Shown piece by piece: positions 1 through 7,840 of a stretch of 58,795 nt of DNA. The stretch spans positions 1 through 58,795 of the forward strand of contig CALWPT010000036.1 of assembly GCA_944383495.1 (NCBI GenBank), given 5' to 3'. This DNA comes from an uncultured Clostridia bacterium (GTDB lineage Bacteria; Bacillota; Clostridia; Oscillospirales; Acutalibacteraceae). The translations under genes were made by a program, and so were the position numbers. The number at the start of each line of letters is the position of its first letter. Within the stretch, counting starts at the first letter, position 1. Under the pieces are notes generated by a model. That model worked only from the letters and a program-made list of their open reading frames with translations. It ran no database searches and was not told the DNA's origin.

Positions 1-120
1 TTATCATAAAACGATAGCCCGCAAATGAAACGGTAGCCCTAAAAAACAAACGATAGCCTACTGCCATCCAGTACCTTTGCGGACTGGATTGGCGGTGAGC
101 TATCGTTCTACTGGGGAGCA
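1..120. repeat. Iterated ACGRTAGCCY repeats, possible insertion-sequence end
   Basis: Three near-identical copies of the motif AAACGRTAGCCY begin at about 8, 28 and 48, a spacing of roughly 20 bases, and an inverted copy (AGCTATCGTT) lies at 98-107. A hairpin (ATCCAGT 66-72 with ACTGGAT 83-89) sits between them. Short iterated repeats of this kind are typical of the ends of IS21-family elements. The rest of the element would lie outside the window, so the identification is an inference. Confidence 0.35.
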
Positions 121-131
121 GCAAACATCTC

Positions 132-170
132 AAAAGCCCGAAAGCTCTTGAAATCAGGGCTTTCGGGCAA
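132..170 (-). terminator. Second hairpin downstream of tRNA-Ala
   Basis: GCCCGAAAGC (136-145) pairs perfectly with GCTTTCGGGC (159-168). Read leftward it is followed by a short T run (AAAA at 132-135 on the plus strand). It is a probable back-up terminator for the tRNA-Ala transcript, or the terminator of a gene lying left of the window. Confidence 0.55.
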
Positions 171-171
171 A

Positions 172-220
172 AAGAAAGCACCGCAATTCTGATACGCTTT
201 GTATCAAAATCGCGGTGCTT
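172..220 (-). terminator. Rho-independent terminator of tRNA-Ala
   Basis: A long stem (176-195 with 201-220, about 20 bp with few mismatches) lies directly 3' of the tRNA on the minus strand and is followed by a T-rich tract. It is the expected terminator for the tRNA transcript. Confidence 0.75.
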
Positions 221-223
221 CTT

Positions 224-299
224 TGGTGGAGACGAAGAGAATCGAACTCTCGACCTTACGGATGCGAACCGTACGCTCTCCCAGCTGAGCTACGCCCCC
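224..299 (-). tRNA. tRNA-Ala (anticodon CGC)
   Basis: The reverse complement folds into a full cloverleaf: acceptor GGGGGCG/CGTCTCC, D-arm GCTC...GAGC, anticodon stem TACGG/CCGTA around loop TTCGCAT, T-arm GAGAG/CTCTT with TTCGATT, discriminator A and an encoded CCA (224-226). The anticodon CGC reads GCG codons. The G3-U70 pair, the main identity element for alanyl-tRNA synthetase, is present, so the alanine assignment is firm. Confidence 0.93.
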
Positions 300-491
300 A
301 CTGAAGCCCGCCGCCGTTTCTTTTGCAGAAACGGCAGCATTAATACTATACCATTAACTTTACGAAAATGCAAGCCTTTTTTACAGAGAAGCAAAACACA
401 GAGCCCTGGAAGGTTAAAAACTAGATCGCAGATTCTCAAAAAAGCGGATCAAGTCCTTATGCCATCCGTAGGAATCAGGAAACTTTGGCAC

Positions 492-520
492 TTGCAATCG
501 GAAAGGGCCCTTGTTATAAT
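492..520 (+). promoter_or_regulatory. Sigma-A promoter of the paaK-ior operon
   Basis: TTGCAA (492-497) and TATAAT (515-520) are separated by exactly 17 bases. The promoter lies about 105 bases before the chosen paaK start and downstream of an in-frame ATG at 459, which argues against that upstream start. The rest of 300-626 shows no gene. Confidence 0.75.
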
Positions 521-626
521 AAAAAAACAGGCAATAGGGAGGAAAAGGCCGAGCCGCGCAATGAAAGGCGACAGGATTCCGGCTTTTTCGCTGGGATCCT
601 GCAAGCGCTTTTTTACAGGAAAGGAC

Positions 627-1937
627 ATGAGTGAACCGATGATATTTGACCCGCAGATGGAAACGATGCCCCGCGCCAAAATGAGGGAGCTGCAACTGGA
701 ACGGTTGAAGTGGGCGGTGCGGTACTGCTACGACCGGGTCCCCTTTTACCATGACCGCTTAGAGAAGGCGGGGGTAGACCCGGATAAAATCCGGGAGCTG
801 TCGGATATCCAGTATATCCCCTACACCACGAAGGACGATCTGCGGGACACCTATCCCTTCGGCTTGTTCGCCGTCCCCATGAAGGAGATTATCCGGATCC
901 ACGCCTCCTCCGGCACCACCGGTAAGCCCACCGTGGTGGGCTACACCCGAAGCGACATCGAGACCTGGGCGAACAACATGGCCCGGATCGTCACCGCCGC
1001 CGGCGCGGGGGAGCACACCATCGTTCAGATCGCCTTTGGGTACGGGATGTTCACCGGCGCTTTGGGCTTGCACTACGGCTTGGAGAAGGTGGGGGCCGCG
1101 GTGGTTCCCTGCTCCAGCGGCAACACGGAAAAGCAGCTGATGTTTATGCGGGATTTTGGGACCAACACCTTAGTAGCCACCCCGTCCTACGCTTTGTATA
1201 TGTCCGAATGCGCTAAGGAATCGGGCTTTCCCATGTCCGACTATCATTTGGAGCTGGGGCTGCTGGGATCGGAGGGCTGCACCCCCGAGATGCGGGACCA
1301 GATCGAGAAAAACTGGGGCATGTTCGTCACGGACAACTACGGCCTCAGCGAGCTGTGCGGGCCGGGGCTTTCGGGCGAATGCCGGGAGCGAAAGGGCCTG
1401 CACATTAACGAGGACCAGTTCTTATGCGAGATCATCGACCCTAACACCTTGGATGTTCTGGGGGACGGAGCGGACGGCGAGCTGGTGGTGACCACCCTCA
1501 CCAAGGAGGGGATTCCGCTGCTGCGGTACCGCACCAAGGACCTGACCCGGATCACCCCCGATCCCTGCGCCTGCGGCCGGACCACGGCCCGCATGTACAA
1601 GATCAAGGGCCGCAGCGACGATATGCTGAAAATCCGGGGGGTCAACGTTTTCCCCTCCCAGGTAGAGAGTGTTCTGGTGGGCATGGACAAGATCGGGCCC
1701 CACTATCAGCTGATCGTCCGCCGGGAAGGGTTTCACGACACCATCGAGGTGCAGGTGGAGCTGATCGACGGCAGCGTGCTGGAACGGTACAGCGAGCTGG
1801 AGGAGCTGCATAACCGGATCAAGGCAAAGCTGAAATCCGTGTTGGGGCTGGAGGCCAAGGTCAGTCTCGTGGAGCCCAAAACCCTGGAGCGGTTCCAGGG
1901 CAAGGCCAAGCGGGTGATCGACCTGCGGGGCCAATAA
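627..1937 (+). CDS. paaK: Phenylacetate-CoA ligase (aryl-acid AMP-forming ligase)
   Basis: This cytoplasmic adenylate-forming enzyme joins an aryl-acetate such as phenylacetate to coenzyme A with ATP cleavage to AMP. The 436-residue product matches the usual PaaK length. The AMP-binding signature SSGTTGKP is at residues 94-101, and the C-terminal AMP-binding domain contains the typical KIKGRSDDMLKIRGVNVFPS-type hinge. The start at 627 follows AGGAAAGG. An in-frame ATG at 459 lies before the promoter and adds a segment unlike the family. It is the first gene of an operon with iorA, iorB and an ACT protein. In that context it either activates aryl-acetates for reductive carboxylation to aryl-pyruvates or recovers ATP from aryl-CoA made by IorAB in the reverse direction. 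Which aryl acid is used cannot be read from the sequence. Confidence 0.88.
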   Translation: MSEPMIFDPQMETMPRAKMRELQLERLKWAVRYCYDRVPFYHDRLEKAGVDPDKIRELSDIQYIPYTTKDDLRDTYPFGLFAVPMKEIIRIHASSGTTGKPTVVGYTRSDIETWANNMARIVTAAGAGEHTIVQIAFGYGMFTGALGLHYGLEKVGAAVVPCSSGNTEKQLMFMRDFGTNTLVATPSYALYMSECAKESGFPMSDYHLELGLLGSEGCTPEMRDQIEKNWGMFVTDNYGLSELCGPGLSGECRERKGLHINEDQFLCEIIDPNTLDVLGDGADGELVVTTLTKEGIPLLRYRTKDLTRITPDPCACGRTTARMYKIKGRSDDMLKIRGVNVFPSQVESVLVGMDKIGPHYQLIVRREGFHDTIEVQVELIDGSVLERYSELEELHNRIKAKLKSVLGLEAKVSLVEPKTLERFQGKAKRVIDLRGQ

Positions 1938-1976
1938 ACCCGAAGGCAGTTTCCAGAAAGGAATGGAGAAATACAT

Positions 1977-3707
1977 ATGAAACAGTTGATGTTAGGCAAC
2001 GAAGCGGTGGCCCGGGGCTTGTATGAGGCGGGCGTGAAGGTTGTTTCCAGCTACCCCGGAACCCCCAGCACGGAGATCACCGAGTTTGCCGCCAAATATG
2101 AGGAAATGTACAGCGAGTGGGCGCCCAACGAAAAGGTGGCGGCGGAGGTTGCCATCGGCGCGGCCTTCGCGGGGGCGCGGTCCTTCTGCGCCATGAAGCA
2201 CGTGGGGCTCAACGTGGCGGCCGACCCGCTTTATACCGCGGCTTACACGGGAGTGAACGGCGGGTTCGTCCTGGCGGTGGCGGACGATCCGGGCATGCAT
2301 TCCTCCCAAAACGAGCAGGATTCCCGGCACCACGCCATTGCGGCCAAGGTCATGATGCTGGAGCCGGCCGATTCGGCAGAATGCCTTCAGTTCACAAAGC
2401 TGGCATATGAATATTCCGAGCGGTTCGACACGCCGGTGATTCTCCGGCTGTCTACCCGGATTTCCCATTCCCGCAGCCTGGTGGAGGTTTCTCCCCGGGA
2501 AGAGCGGGAATTGAAGGAATTTGCGCACGATCCGGGAAAATACGTGATGATGCCCGCCATGGCCATCAAGCGCCATGCCGTCATCGAGGAACGGCAGCGG
2601 AGCATTGCTGCTTTTGCGGAAACGGCGGAAATCAACCGGGTGGTGGAACATGCCGGCGCAGCCATCGGCGTTATCACCTCCGGCGCGTGTTATCAGTACT
2701 GTGTTGAGGCGCTGGGGGCTAGGGCTTCCTATCTGAAGCTGGGGATCGTCAACCCTCTGCCGGTGGAGCTCATCCGGAATTTTGCGGCTAAGTATGAAAA
2801 GGTTTATGTGGTGGAGGAACTGGACGGGATCATCGAGACCCACTGCAAGGCCCATGGCGTGGACGTGACCGGGAAAGAGCTGTTCGGGCCCTTGGGCGAG
2901 CTGTCTCAGCGGATCGTGGCGGAAAAAATCTTAGGCGAAGCCAAGGAGACCATGGCAACCGATTTGGCCATTCCCGGCCGGCCGCCGGCACTTTGCCCCG
3001 GCTGCCCTCACCGCGGCGTGTTTTACACCCTCAAATCGTTAAAGCTGCGGGTCAGCGGCGACATCGGATGCTACACCTTAGGGGCCCTTTCGCCGCTAGA
3101 CAGCATGGATTCCTGCGTGTGCATGGGGGCCTCGGTGTCGGCTCTCCACGGCATGGCCAAGGCGCGGGGAGAGGAATTTGCCAAGCAGTCGGTGGCGGTC
3201 ATCGGGGACTCCACCTTCATTCACTCGGGCATCACCGGGCTGATCGACATTGCCTATAACAAGGGGATTTCCACCGTCATCGTGCTGGACAATTCCATCA
3301 CCGGCATGACCGGCCACCAGCAGAATCCCACCACGGGGTATACCATTCACAACGACCCCACCGTGGCGGTGGACCTGGAGGCGCTGGCCAAGGCGGTGGG
3401 TATTCGCAACGTGCGGGTGTTCGATCCCTATGACCTGGCGGCCTCCAAACAGGCCATTGCAGAAGAGGTGGCTAAGGAGGAGCCCTCTTTGCTCATCGCC
3501 CGGCGGCCCTGCGTGCTGCTCAAGCAGGTAAAAACAAAACCCGCGCTGAAAATCAACAAGGACAAATGCGTGGGCTGCGGCTTGTGCATGAAAATCGGCT
3601 GTCCCTCCATTTCGATGAAGGACAAAAAGGCGGGCATCGACTTTACCACCTGCGTGGGCTGCGGCGTTTGCCGGCAGATGTGCAAGGTGGGCGCCATCGG
3701 CGACTGA
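1977..3707 (+). CDS. iorA: Indolepyruvate:ferredoxin oxidoreductase, alpha subunit
   Basis: The alpha subunit carries thiamine diphosphate and the iron-sulfur clusters of the enzyme that converts aryl-pyruvates (indolepyruvate, phenylpyruvate) plus CoA to aryl-acetyl-CoA, CO2 and reduced ferredoxin. At 576 residues it is a little shorter than the typical 600-620. The N-terminal pyrimidine-binding domain has SSYPGTPSTEI near residue 24. The ThDP-binding half has DIGCYTLG and GDSTFIHSG, and the C-terminus carries two ferredoxin-type motifs (CVGCGLCMKIGCP and CVGCGVCRQMC). It begins 39 bases after paaK, behind AAAGGAATGGAG, and is followed 29 bases later by iorB. The reaction is reversible with a low-potential ferredoxin, so the operon could make aromatic amino-acid precursors from aryl-acetates. 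Confidence 0.93.
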   Translation: MKQLMLGNEAVARGLYEAGVKVVSSYPGTPSTEITEFAAKYEEMYSEWAPNEKVAAEVAIGAAFAGARSFCAMKHVGLNVAADPLYTAAYTGVNGGFVLAVADDPGMHSSQNEQDSRHHAIAAKVMMLEPADSAECLQFTKLAYEYSERFDTPVILRLSTRISHSRSLVEVSPREERELKEFAHDPGKYVMMPAMAIKRHAVIEERQRSIAAFAETAEINRVVEHAGAAIGVITSGACYQYCVEALGARASYLKLGIVNPLPVELIRNFAAKYEKVYVVEELDGIIETHCKAHGVDVTGKELFGPLGELSQRIVAEKILGEAKETMATDLAIPGRPPALCPGCPHRGVFYTLKSLKLRVSGDIGCYTLGALSPLDSMDSCVCMGASVSALHGMAKARGEEFAKQSVAVIGDSTFIHSGITGLIDIAYNKGISTVIVLDNSITGMTGHQQNPTTGYTIHNDPTVAVDLEALAKAVGIRNVRVFDPYDLAASKQAIAEEVAKEEPSLLIARRPCVLLKQVKTKPALKINKDKCVGCGLCMKIGCPSISMKDKKAGIDFTTCVGCGVCRQMCKVGAIGD

Positions 3708-3736
3708 CAAGCTTTGAAACGAAGGGTTTGATTGAG

Positions 3737-4315
3737 ATGAAGCAATCCATGAATGTGATGATCGTCGGCGTCGGCGGGCAGGGAACGCTGCTGGCCAGCC
3801 GGCTTTTGGGCGCGGTGTTTCTGAAGGAAGGGTTCGACGTCAAGGTCAGCGAGGTCCACGGCATGTCCCAGCGGGGCGGCTCGGTGGTGACCTACGTGAA
3901 GGCGGGAGAAAAGGTCGCTTCCCCCATCATCGAGCGGGGGGAGGCGGATATCATTCTGGCCTTTGAGCAGCTGGAGGCCGCCCGCTGGCTGCCCTACCTG
4001 AAAAAAGGGGGCCGGGTCATCGCCAACACCCAGAAAACCGATCCCATGCCGGTGGTTATCGGCGCGGCCCAGTATCCCGAGGGCGTGCTGGAGGCCACAA
4101 CGGCCGCCGGCGCGGAACTGACGGCGGTGGACGCGCTGTCTCTCGCGGTGGAGGCGGGCTCGCCCAAGGCGGTCAACGTGGTGCTCATGGGCGTTATGGC
4201 CCGGTTTTTGGGCGTGGAATACGACGTTGTGAAGCAGGCGGTGGCGGACACGGTGCCGGAAAAATTCCGGGAGATGAATTTGAAGGCGCTGCAGCTGGGC
4301 TTTGAAGCCCGGTAA
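3737..4315 (+). CDS. iorB: Indolepyruvate:ferredoxin oxidoreductase, beta subunit
   Basis: This is the gamma-type, CoA-binding domain subunit that pairs with IorA. The 192-residue product starts MKQSMNVMIVGVGGQGTLLA, with the glycine-rich GVGGQG typical of pyruvate/ketoisovalerate oxidoreductase gamma domains, and contains EVHGMSQRGGSVVTYV, a hallmark of IorB. An in-frame start at 3566 would overlap the iron-sulfur end of iorA and adds sequence unlike the family, so the ATG at 3737 is preferred. The ribosome binding site (GAAGGG) is somewhat distant. It lies between iorA and the ACT-domain gene in the same operon. Confidence 0.92.
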   Translation: MKQSMNVMIVGVGGQGTLLASRLLGAVFLKEGFDVKVSEVHGMSQRGGSVVTYVKAGEKVASPIIERGEADIILAFEQLEAARWLPYLKKGGRVIANTQKTDPMPVVIGAAQYPEGVLEATTAAGAELTAVDALSLAVEAGSPKAVNVVLMGVMARFLGVEYDVVKQAVADTVPEKFREMNLKALQLGFEAR

Positions 4316-4338
4316 CGGATCAGAAAGGAGACTGTTCC

Positions 4339-4770
4339 ATGGCGATTCATCAGCTGTCTGTTTTTGTGGAAAACCGAAAGGGACGCTTGGCGGGGATTAC
4401 CGCCGCGCTAGCCGCGGCAAAGGTGGACATCCGGGCCGTTTCCATTGCCGACACGACGGACTACGGTATTTTGCGGTTGATCGTCAACCAGCCCGGCCGG
4501 GCGATGGAGGCGCTGAAGGCCCAGGGGATGACCGTTTCCCTCACGGAGGTGATCGGCATTGCCGTTTCCGACCAGCCTGGGGGTCTTGCGAAGGCGGTGG
4601 GCGTCCTGGCGGCGGCGGGGATGGACGTAGAGTATATGTACGCGTTTGTCAACCCCGGCGAAGACGTAGCCTATGTGATTCTGCGGGTGGAGGACAACCA
4701 AAAGGCGACGGAAGTATTAACAGCGGGCGGGATTCGCGTCGTGTCCGGCGGCGAGGTAGAGCGGATGTAA
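4339..4770 (+). CDS. Tandem ACT-domain protein
   Basis: The 143-residue protein consists of two ACT folds and nothing else: residues about 3-68 (QLSVFVENRKGRLAGI) and 71-140 (GIAVSDQPGGLAKAVGVLAA). ACT domains bind amino acids and regulate metabolic enzymes. Stand-alone double-ACT proteins are often encoded beside iorAB and paaK, where they are presumed to sense aromatic amino acids. It is the last gene of the operon, 23 bases after iorB, with AGAAAGGAG before the ATG. No catalytic domain is present. Its ligand and target are inferred from neighbours only. Confidence 0.85.
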   Translation: MAIHQLSVFVENRKGRLAGITAALAAAKVDIRAVSIADTTDYGILRLIVNQPGRAMEALKAQGMTVSLTEVIGIAVSDQPGGLAKAVGVLAAAGMDVEYMYAFVNPGEDVAYVILRVEDNQKATEVLTAGGIRVVSGGEVERM

Positions 4771-4856
4771 GCGCGGTGGCTTTGTCCTGCGCTATGGACT
4801 TTGACGGTCCGTTCCAAATACAGCAAACGCGAGTTTACCGCAGAAAAACAGATTCA

Positions 4857-4910
4857 GAAAAACGCTGCCTCTAGACCTTTTATTAAAGGCGTCCAGAGGC
4901 AGCGTTTTTT
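4857..4910 (+). terminator. Terminator of the paaK-ior operon
   Basis: AACGCTGCCTCT (4861-4872) pairs with AGAGGCAGCGTT (4895-4906), with a further inner stem, and is followed by a T run to 4910. It is a strong rho-independent terminator about 90 bases after the ACT gene. Confidence 0.88.
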
Positions 4911-4965
4911 ATGGATTTGCCGCAGCGCTAAGTAGAGCGGCTAAGAGCGAAAGCTCATATTATTT

Positions 4966-5337
4966 TTACTCCTTAGGAAGTTCCAATAGCTCCAGAAACG
5001 GTTCCACGCAGTGATAAAATTTTCGCTGCTGGTCGGGCGGCAGCCGGTTCAGCCTGCTTTGCAGGTAGCTAAGCTGGTAAGCCGGCTGAGATGGGTCTGC
5101 GGGTTCGTCGAATTGAAACAACTCGTCTAGCTTTACTTGCAGGCCATCCGCAATTTTATATAGGGTATCTAATGTCGGATTTTGCTTGCCGCGTTCAATC
5201 AAGCTGAGATGAGCGGGGGTGATTTTGGCGTTGTAGGATAATTCCTCCTGATTCCATTTGCGGGCAAGCCGTAGCATCCGAATGCGAATTCCAATTTCGG
5301 GATGCAGCCTTTGCGGTTCTTTCTTGCTCCTTCGCAA
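4966..5337 (-). CDS. XRE-family helix-turn-helix regulator
   Basis: The 123-residue protein has an N-terminal Cro/C1-type HTH at residues about 14-70 (IRMLRLARKWNQEELSYNAK followed by the recognition helix AHLSLIERGKQNP), then a leucine- and proline-rich C-terminal tail of about 50 residues that is probably a dimerisation or sensing segment. No ATG is available upstream of the HTH. The likely start is TTG at 5337, preceded by AGGTGAC. It is transcribed away from the sigK-type gene and is separated from it by 269 bases, so it could regulate itself or that neighbour. The family is secure; the target is unknown. Confidence 0.8.
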   Translation of the reverse strand: MRRSKKEPQRLHPEIGIRIRMLRLARKWNQEELSYNAKITPAHLSLIERGKQNPTLDTLYKIADGLQVKLDELFQFDEPADPSQPAYQLSYLQSRLNRLPPDQQRKFYHCVEPFLELLELPKE

Positions 5338-5606
5338 CGTCTGTCACCTGCTTTCCTTTTCATTAATCCTATTTTATTTTAGACAAGAATGCAAATTATT
5401 TTAATATTAATTATTAAAATAGCTAATCTAAAAATCACTGATTTTAGATGAATTTCACAGGTATCAGCAGATTGCAGAAAGCGCCCGCAGCGACTGCTTG
5501 GCCGTTCAACTTGAAAAGGGAACGCTTCCAGCTTTTTGTCCGAAGGACTGGCACAGGACAACATCTGCCGGCATAAAGTTAGTATAACAGGGCGGCTGAG
5601 GAAGGT

Positions 5607-6356
5607 ATGGCGAAGCCGCAAATGAAACGGGGGATGTGGTCCGTGTTAATCTCATTGATTGGCGCAATAGCAGCACATTTATTTTATTTTATCCTCAATG
5701 TTTCCAGCGCCGGTTCTTTTCCAAAGCCCTTATCCGCCAAGGAAGAAAAGGAACTGCTGCAACGGATGAGGCAAAAACAGGACATGGAAGCCCGCAACCG
5801 GCTGATTGAACATAATTTACGGCTCGTAGCGCATATTATCAAGAAATATTATTCTTCCGGTTATGACCAGGAGGATTTAATTTCGATAGGTACTATTGGT
5901 CTAATTAAAGCCATATCCAGCTTTGACGATTCCAAAGGAACCCGGCTGGCAACGTACGCCGCCAGATGCATTGAAAATGAAATATTTATGCATTTTCGAT
6001 GCGCCAAAAAATCAGCGCAGGATGTTTATATGAGCGATCCTATCGACACCGATAAGGACGGAAATGCCCTGACGCTAGTAGATGTGATTGCCGACGAAGG
6101 AGATATCGTTGAAAATCTGGATATTAAGCTAAAAACTGAGCGCTTGGCGGAATTTTTGGCTGACTCCCTGACCGCCCGAGAGCGAAAAATCGTCGAGCTG
6201 CGATACGGTCTGCGCGGCCGGGAACCGCTGACCCAGCGAGAGGTATCCAAGCTTCTGAATATTTCACGATCCTATGTTTCGCGCATTGAAAAAAAAGCCT
6301 TGGAAAAGCTAAAGAAACGATTTGAGGGCGGAGAAGCTGCGCAAATCGGCAAATAG
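5607..6356 (+). CDS. sigK: RNA polymerase sporulation sigma factor, SigK type
   Basis: This sigma-70 family factor resembles late mother-cell sigma K. It is 249 residues long. The N-terminus has a hydrophobic stretch (residues about 11-35, VLISLIGAIAAHLFYFIL) that fits the inhibitory pro-sequence which anchors pro-sigma K to membrane until it is cleaved. Region 2 follows (LIEHNLRLVAHIIKKYY, EDLISIGTIGLIKAI, ATYAARCIENEIFMHFR), then region 4 (REVSKLLNISRSYVSRIEKK). The gene is continuous, with no skin-like prophage inside it, unlike in Bacillus subtilis. The start at 5607 lies close behind GAGGAAGG; the ATG at 5622 is an alternative. Related sigma E also has a pro-sequence, but region 2 matches SigK better. 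No classical promoter is obvious, as expected for a sporulation gene. Confidence 0.85.
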   Translation: MAKPQMKRGMWSVLISLIGAIAAHLFYFILNVSSAGSFPKPLSAKEEKELLQRMRQKQDMEARNRLIEHNLRLVAHIIKKYYSSGYDQEDLISIGTIGLIKAISSFDDSKGTRLATYAARCIENEIFMHFRCAKKSAQDVYMSDPIDTDKDGNALTLVDVIADEGDIVENLDIKLKTERLAEFLADSLTARERKIVELRYGLRGREPLTQREVSKLLNISRSYVSRIEKKALEKLKKRFEGGEAAQIGK

Positions 6357-6739
6357 AACAGCAGAAGCCGTTTTTCTTTGTAACCAATGGCCAATGGATG
6401 TTAGAGCGTGAAAAAGCCTTTTCAAAATGTCGGCCGTCGTTGTTGTAAGAAGTGTTTTTCTCTTTCATGGACCGTTTTGCCAAAGCAGTCCGTATTTCAT
6501 GAAAAGCACATTCCTTTTGGAACAATCGGCATTTATATAAAACAGGTATACGAGAATGACAAAGGGATGAAACCCGGTATACCCTATGACACATGGGTAC
6601 GTATGGAGCTTTTTGTTGTTTTTAAGGGGAGGAAAACGCGTCATAATCGTCATAAATTTCAGGATAACAGGACGCCGCGAGGGAAAGCCAATGCCGATAG
6701 TCTCCGCCAGTCAAGACGCAGTTGCTTAAGCACAGGTTT
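6357..6739 (+). other. Long gene-free stretch after sigK, possible structured RNA
   Basis: No convincing coding region is seen in 538 bases between sigK and the next gene. The part from about 6640 to 6739 is locally rich in pairing potential: GCGTC near 6650 with GACGC near 6711, and GCGAGGGA with TCTCCGC inside it. It leads directly into a terminator at 6740-6779. It could be a sigK 3' region, a small RNA or a leader. It matches no riboswitch consensus that I can recall. Confidence 0.3.
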
Positions 6740-6779
6740 TTGCCGCCAGTTCCTTGTTCTTTACATTTGGCGGTTTTTT
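6740..6779 (+). terminator. Rho-independent terminator
   Basis: CCGCCA (6743-6748) pairs with TGGCGG (6768-6773), followed by six T residues. It ends transcription from the sigK side. Its descending arm overlaps the -35 region of the next promoter. Confidence 0.65.
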
Positions 6780-6788
6780 CGTTATAAT
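6760..6788 (+). promoter_or_regulatory. Promoter of the membrane protein gene
   Basis: TTTACA (6760-6765) and TATAAT (6783-6788) are 17 bases apart. The transcript would carry a 5' untranslated region of about 100 bases before the ATG at 6895. Confidence 0.65.
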
Positions 6789-6894
6789 AAATGTGTTTTA
6801 AAAAAGAACAGCATATATGTGGATAGATTTTTGCACTTATTCATCTTGTGTTCAACAAATAAATTTTATCGTCCGGAAAGGAATGGTCATACAC

Positions 6895-7557
6895 ATGGAA
6901 TCAACCTTTTGGTTTATTGGCCTGCTGCTGTTGACCGCTACAGCGGTTATAGCGGTGAAGAACAGGGCTATGGGCTGGGCGTATATGATCCGTATGGGCT
7001 GGACAGGCCTTTTGTTTGCGGGATATACGCTGTTTTGGGGTCTTAGCCATTCGCAGACCGGGCTGGCCGGCCAGCTGCCTTCGGGTGCGGTTTATCCGGA
7101 TGTATTTTTGGCGGTATTCGGTCTTTTGGCACTGGGAGCGGCTGTCCCCGGTGTACTGGCGGTTTTTTTGCCGGGGGTGGAGAAGCAACGGAACAAAATG
7201 TTTCAGTATTTCGCGGTTATTTGGCCAACTGTGCTGACCGCGCTGTTTATTTGTGCGTTTCTTATGAACCTGCTGATGGGGATCTATCTTCTGGGCTTTG
7301 GGCTTCCGTTTTTTGTTTTAGGTTTTTTGTTCGCGGGGAACGCGCTGCTGGATCCCGCTGTGAAAAATCATAAGATTGCTCTTATAGTCCTGGGAACCCT
7401 CGCGCTGCTTGTTTTATGGGCGCTGGCTGGCTTTTACTGCTGGTATGCAACGTTGCAGCCCTTGCAGAATTTTGATTATACCTTTATACTTTCCTTTGTG
7501 ATTACCGCCTTGCCCGGCGGCCTGCACCTTTTGCTGCTGCTTCCAAAGCGTTCATAA
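6895..7557 (+). CDS. Integral membrane protein of unknown function
   Basis: The 220-residue protein is almost entirely hydrophobic, with about six predicted membrane helices (starting FWFIGLLLLTATAVIAV, then near residues 35-50, 65-90, 105-130, 137-160, 165-185 and 195-213). It has no enzyme or transporter motif that I recognise. The ATG at 6895 follows GGAAAGGA at a slightly long spacing. The ATG at 6883 is too close to that site, and an upstream in-frame start at 6817 lies inside the probable leader. It stands alone between its promoter and a terminator. Confidence 0.6.
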   Translation: MESTFWFIGLLLLTATAVIAVKNRAMGWAYMIRMGWTGLLFAGYTLFWGLSHSQTGLAGQLPSGAVYPDVFLAVFGLLALGAAVPGVLAVFLPGVEKQRNKMFQYFAVIWPTVLTALFICAFLMNLLMGIYLLGFGLPFFVLGFLFAGNALLDPAVKNHKIALIVLGTLALLVLWALAGFYCWYATLQPLQNFDYTFILSFVITALPGGLHLLLLLPKRS

Positions 7558-7786
7558 AGCGGAGGGGCTTCTGGCCGTGCGTCCGCTGCTCCTTCTTACA
7601 TATGCGGCTGCAAGACAGGAATGGAAGACCCCGCTTTAAGGACCATGCTATTAAAGGAAGTAAAGCCGCGGGAGGAGCTGACAGCGGGAGGTTTTCTTTC
7701 CCCCGGCAAAAGCAAACGGCGGTAGACGGCCCCTGTGAGACGCAAAAGCAGTCAGCTTCCGCCGTTTAAAGACCGGATAAAAGCTA
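7558..7786. other. Non-coding region with a hairpin
   Basis: No gene is visible. AAACGGCGG (7714-7722) can pair with CCGCCGTTT (7759-7767) across a 36-base loop, a possible extra structure before the shared terminator. Confidence 0.3.
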
Positions 7787-7820
7787 AAAACCCCGGCCTG
7801 AATCATCAGGCCGGGGTTTT
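7787..7820. terminator. Bidirectional terminator between membrane protein and acpP
   Basis: CCCCGGCCTGA (7791-7801) pairs with TCAGGCCGGGG (7806-7816), with A runs on the left and T runs on the right. It can therefore terminate both the rightward membrane-protein transcript and the leftward acpP transcript. Confidence 0.9.
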
Positions 7821-7840
7821 ATCTTACGCAGCTTGCCAGC

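Noticed and set aside
5379..5621. An 80-codon minus-strand frame upstream of sigK
   Set aside because: It sits in the AT-rich regulatory gap between the XRE and sigK genes and has no supporting site or family.
6408..7046. A 212-codon frame spanning the sigK-membrane protein gap
   Set aside because: It crosses a terminator and a promoter and runs into the next gene in another frame. The translation has no recognisable domain.
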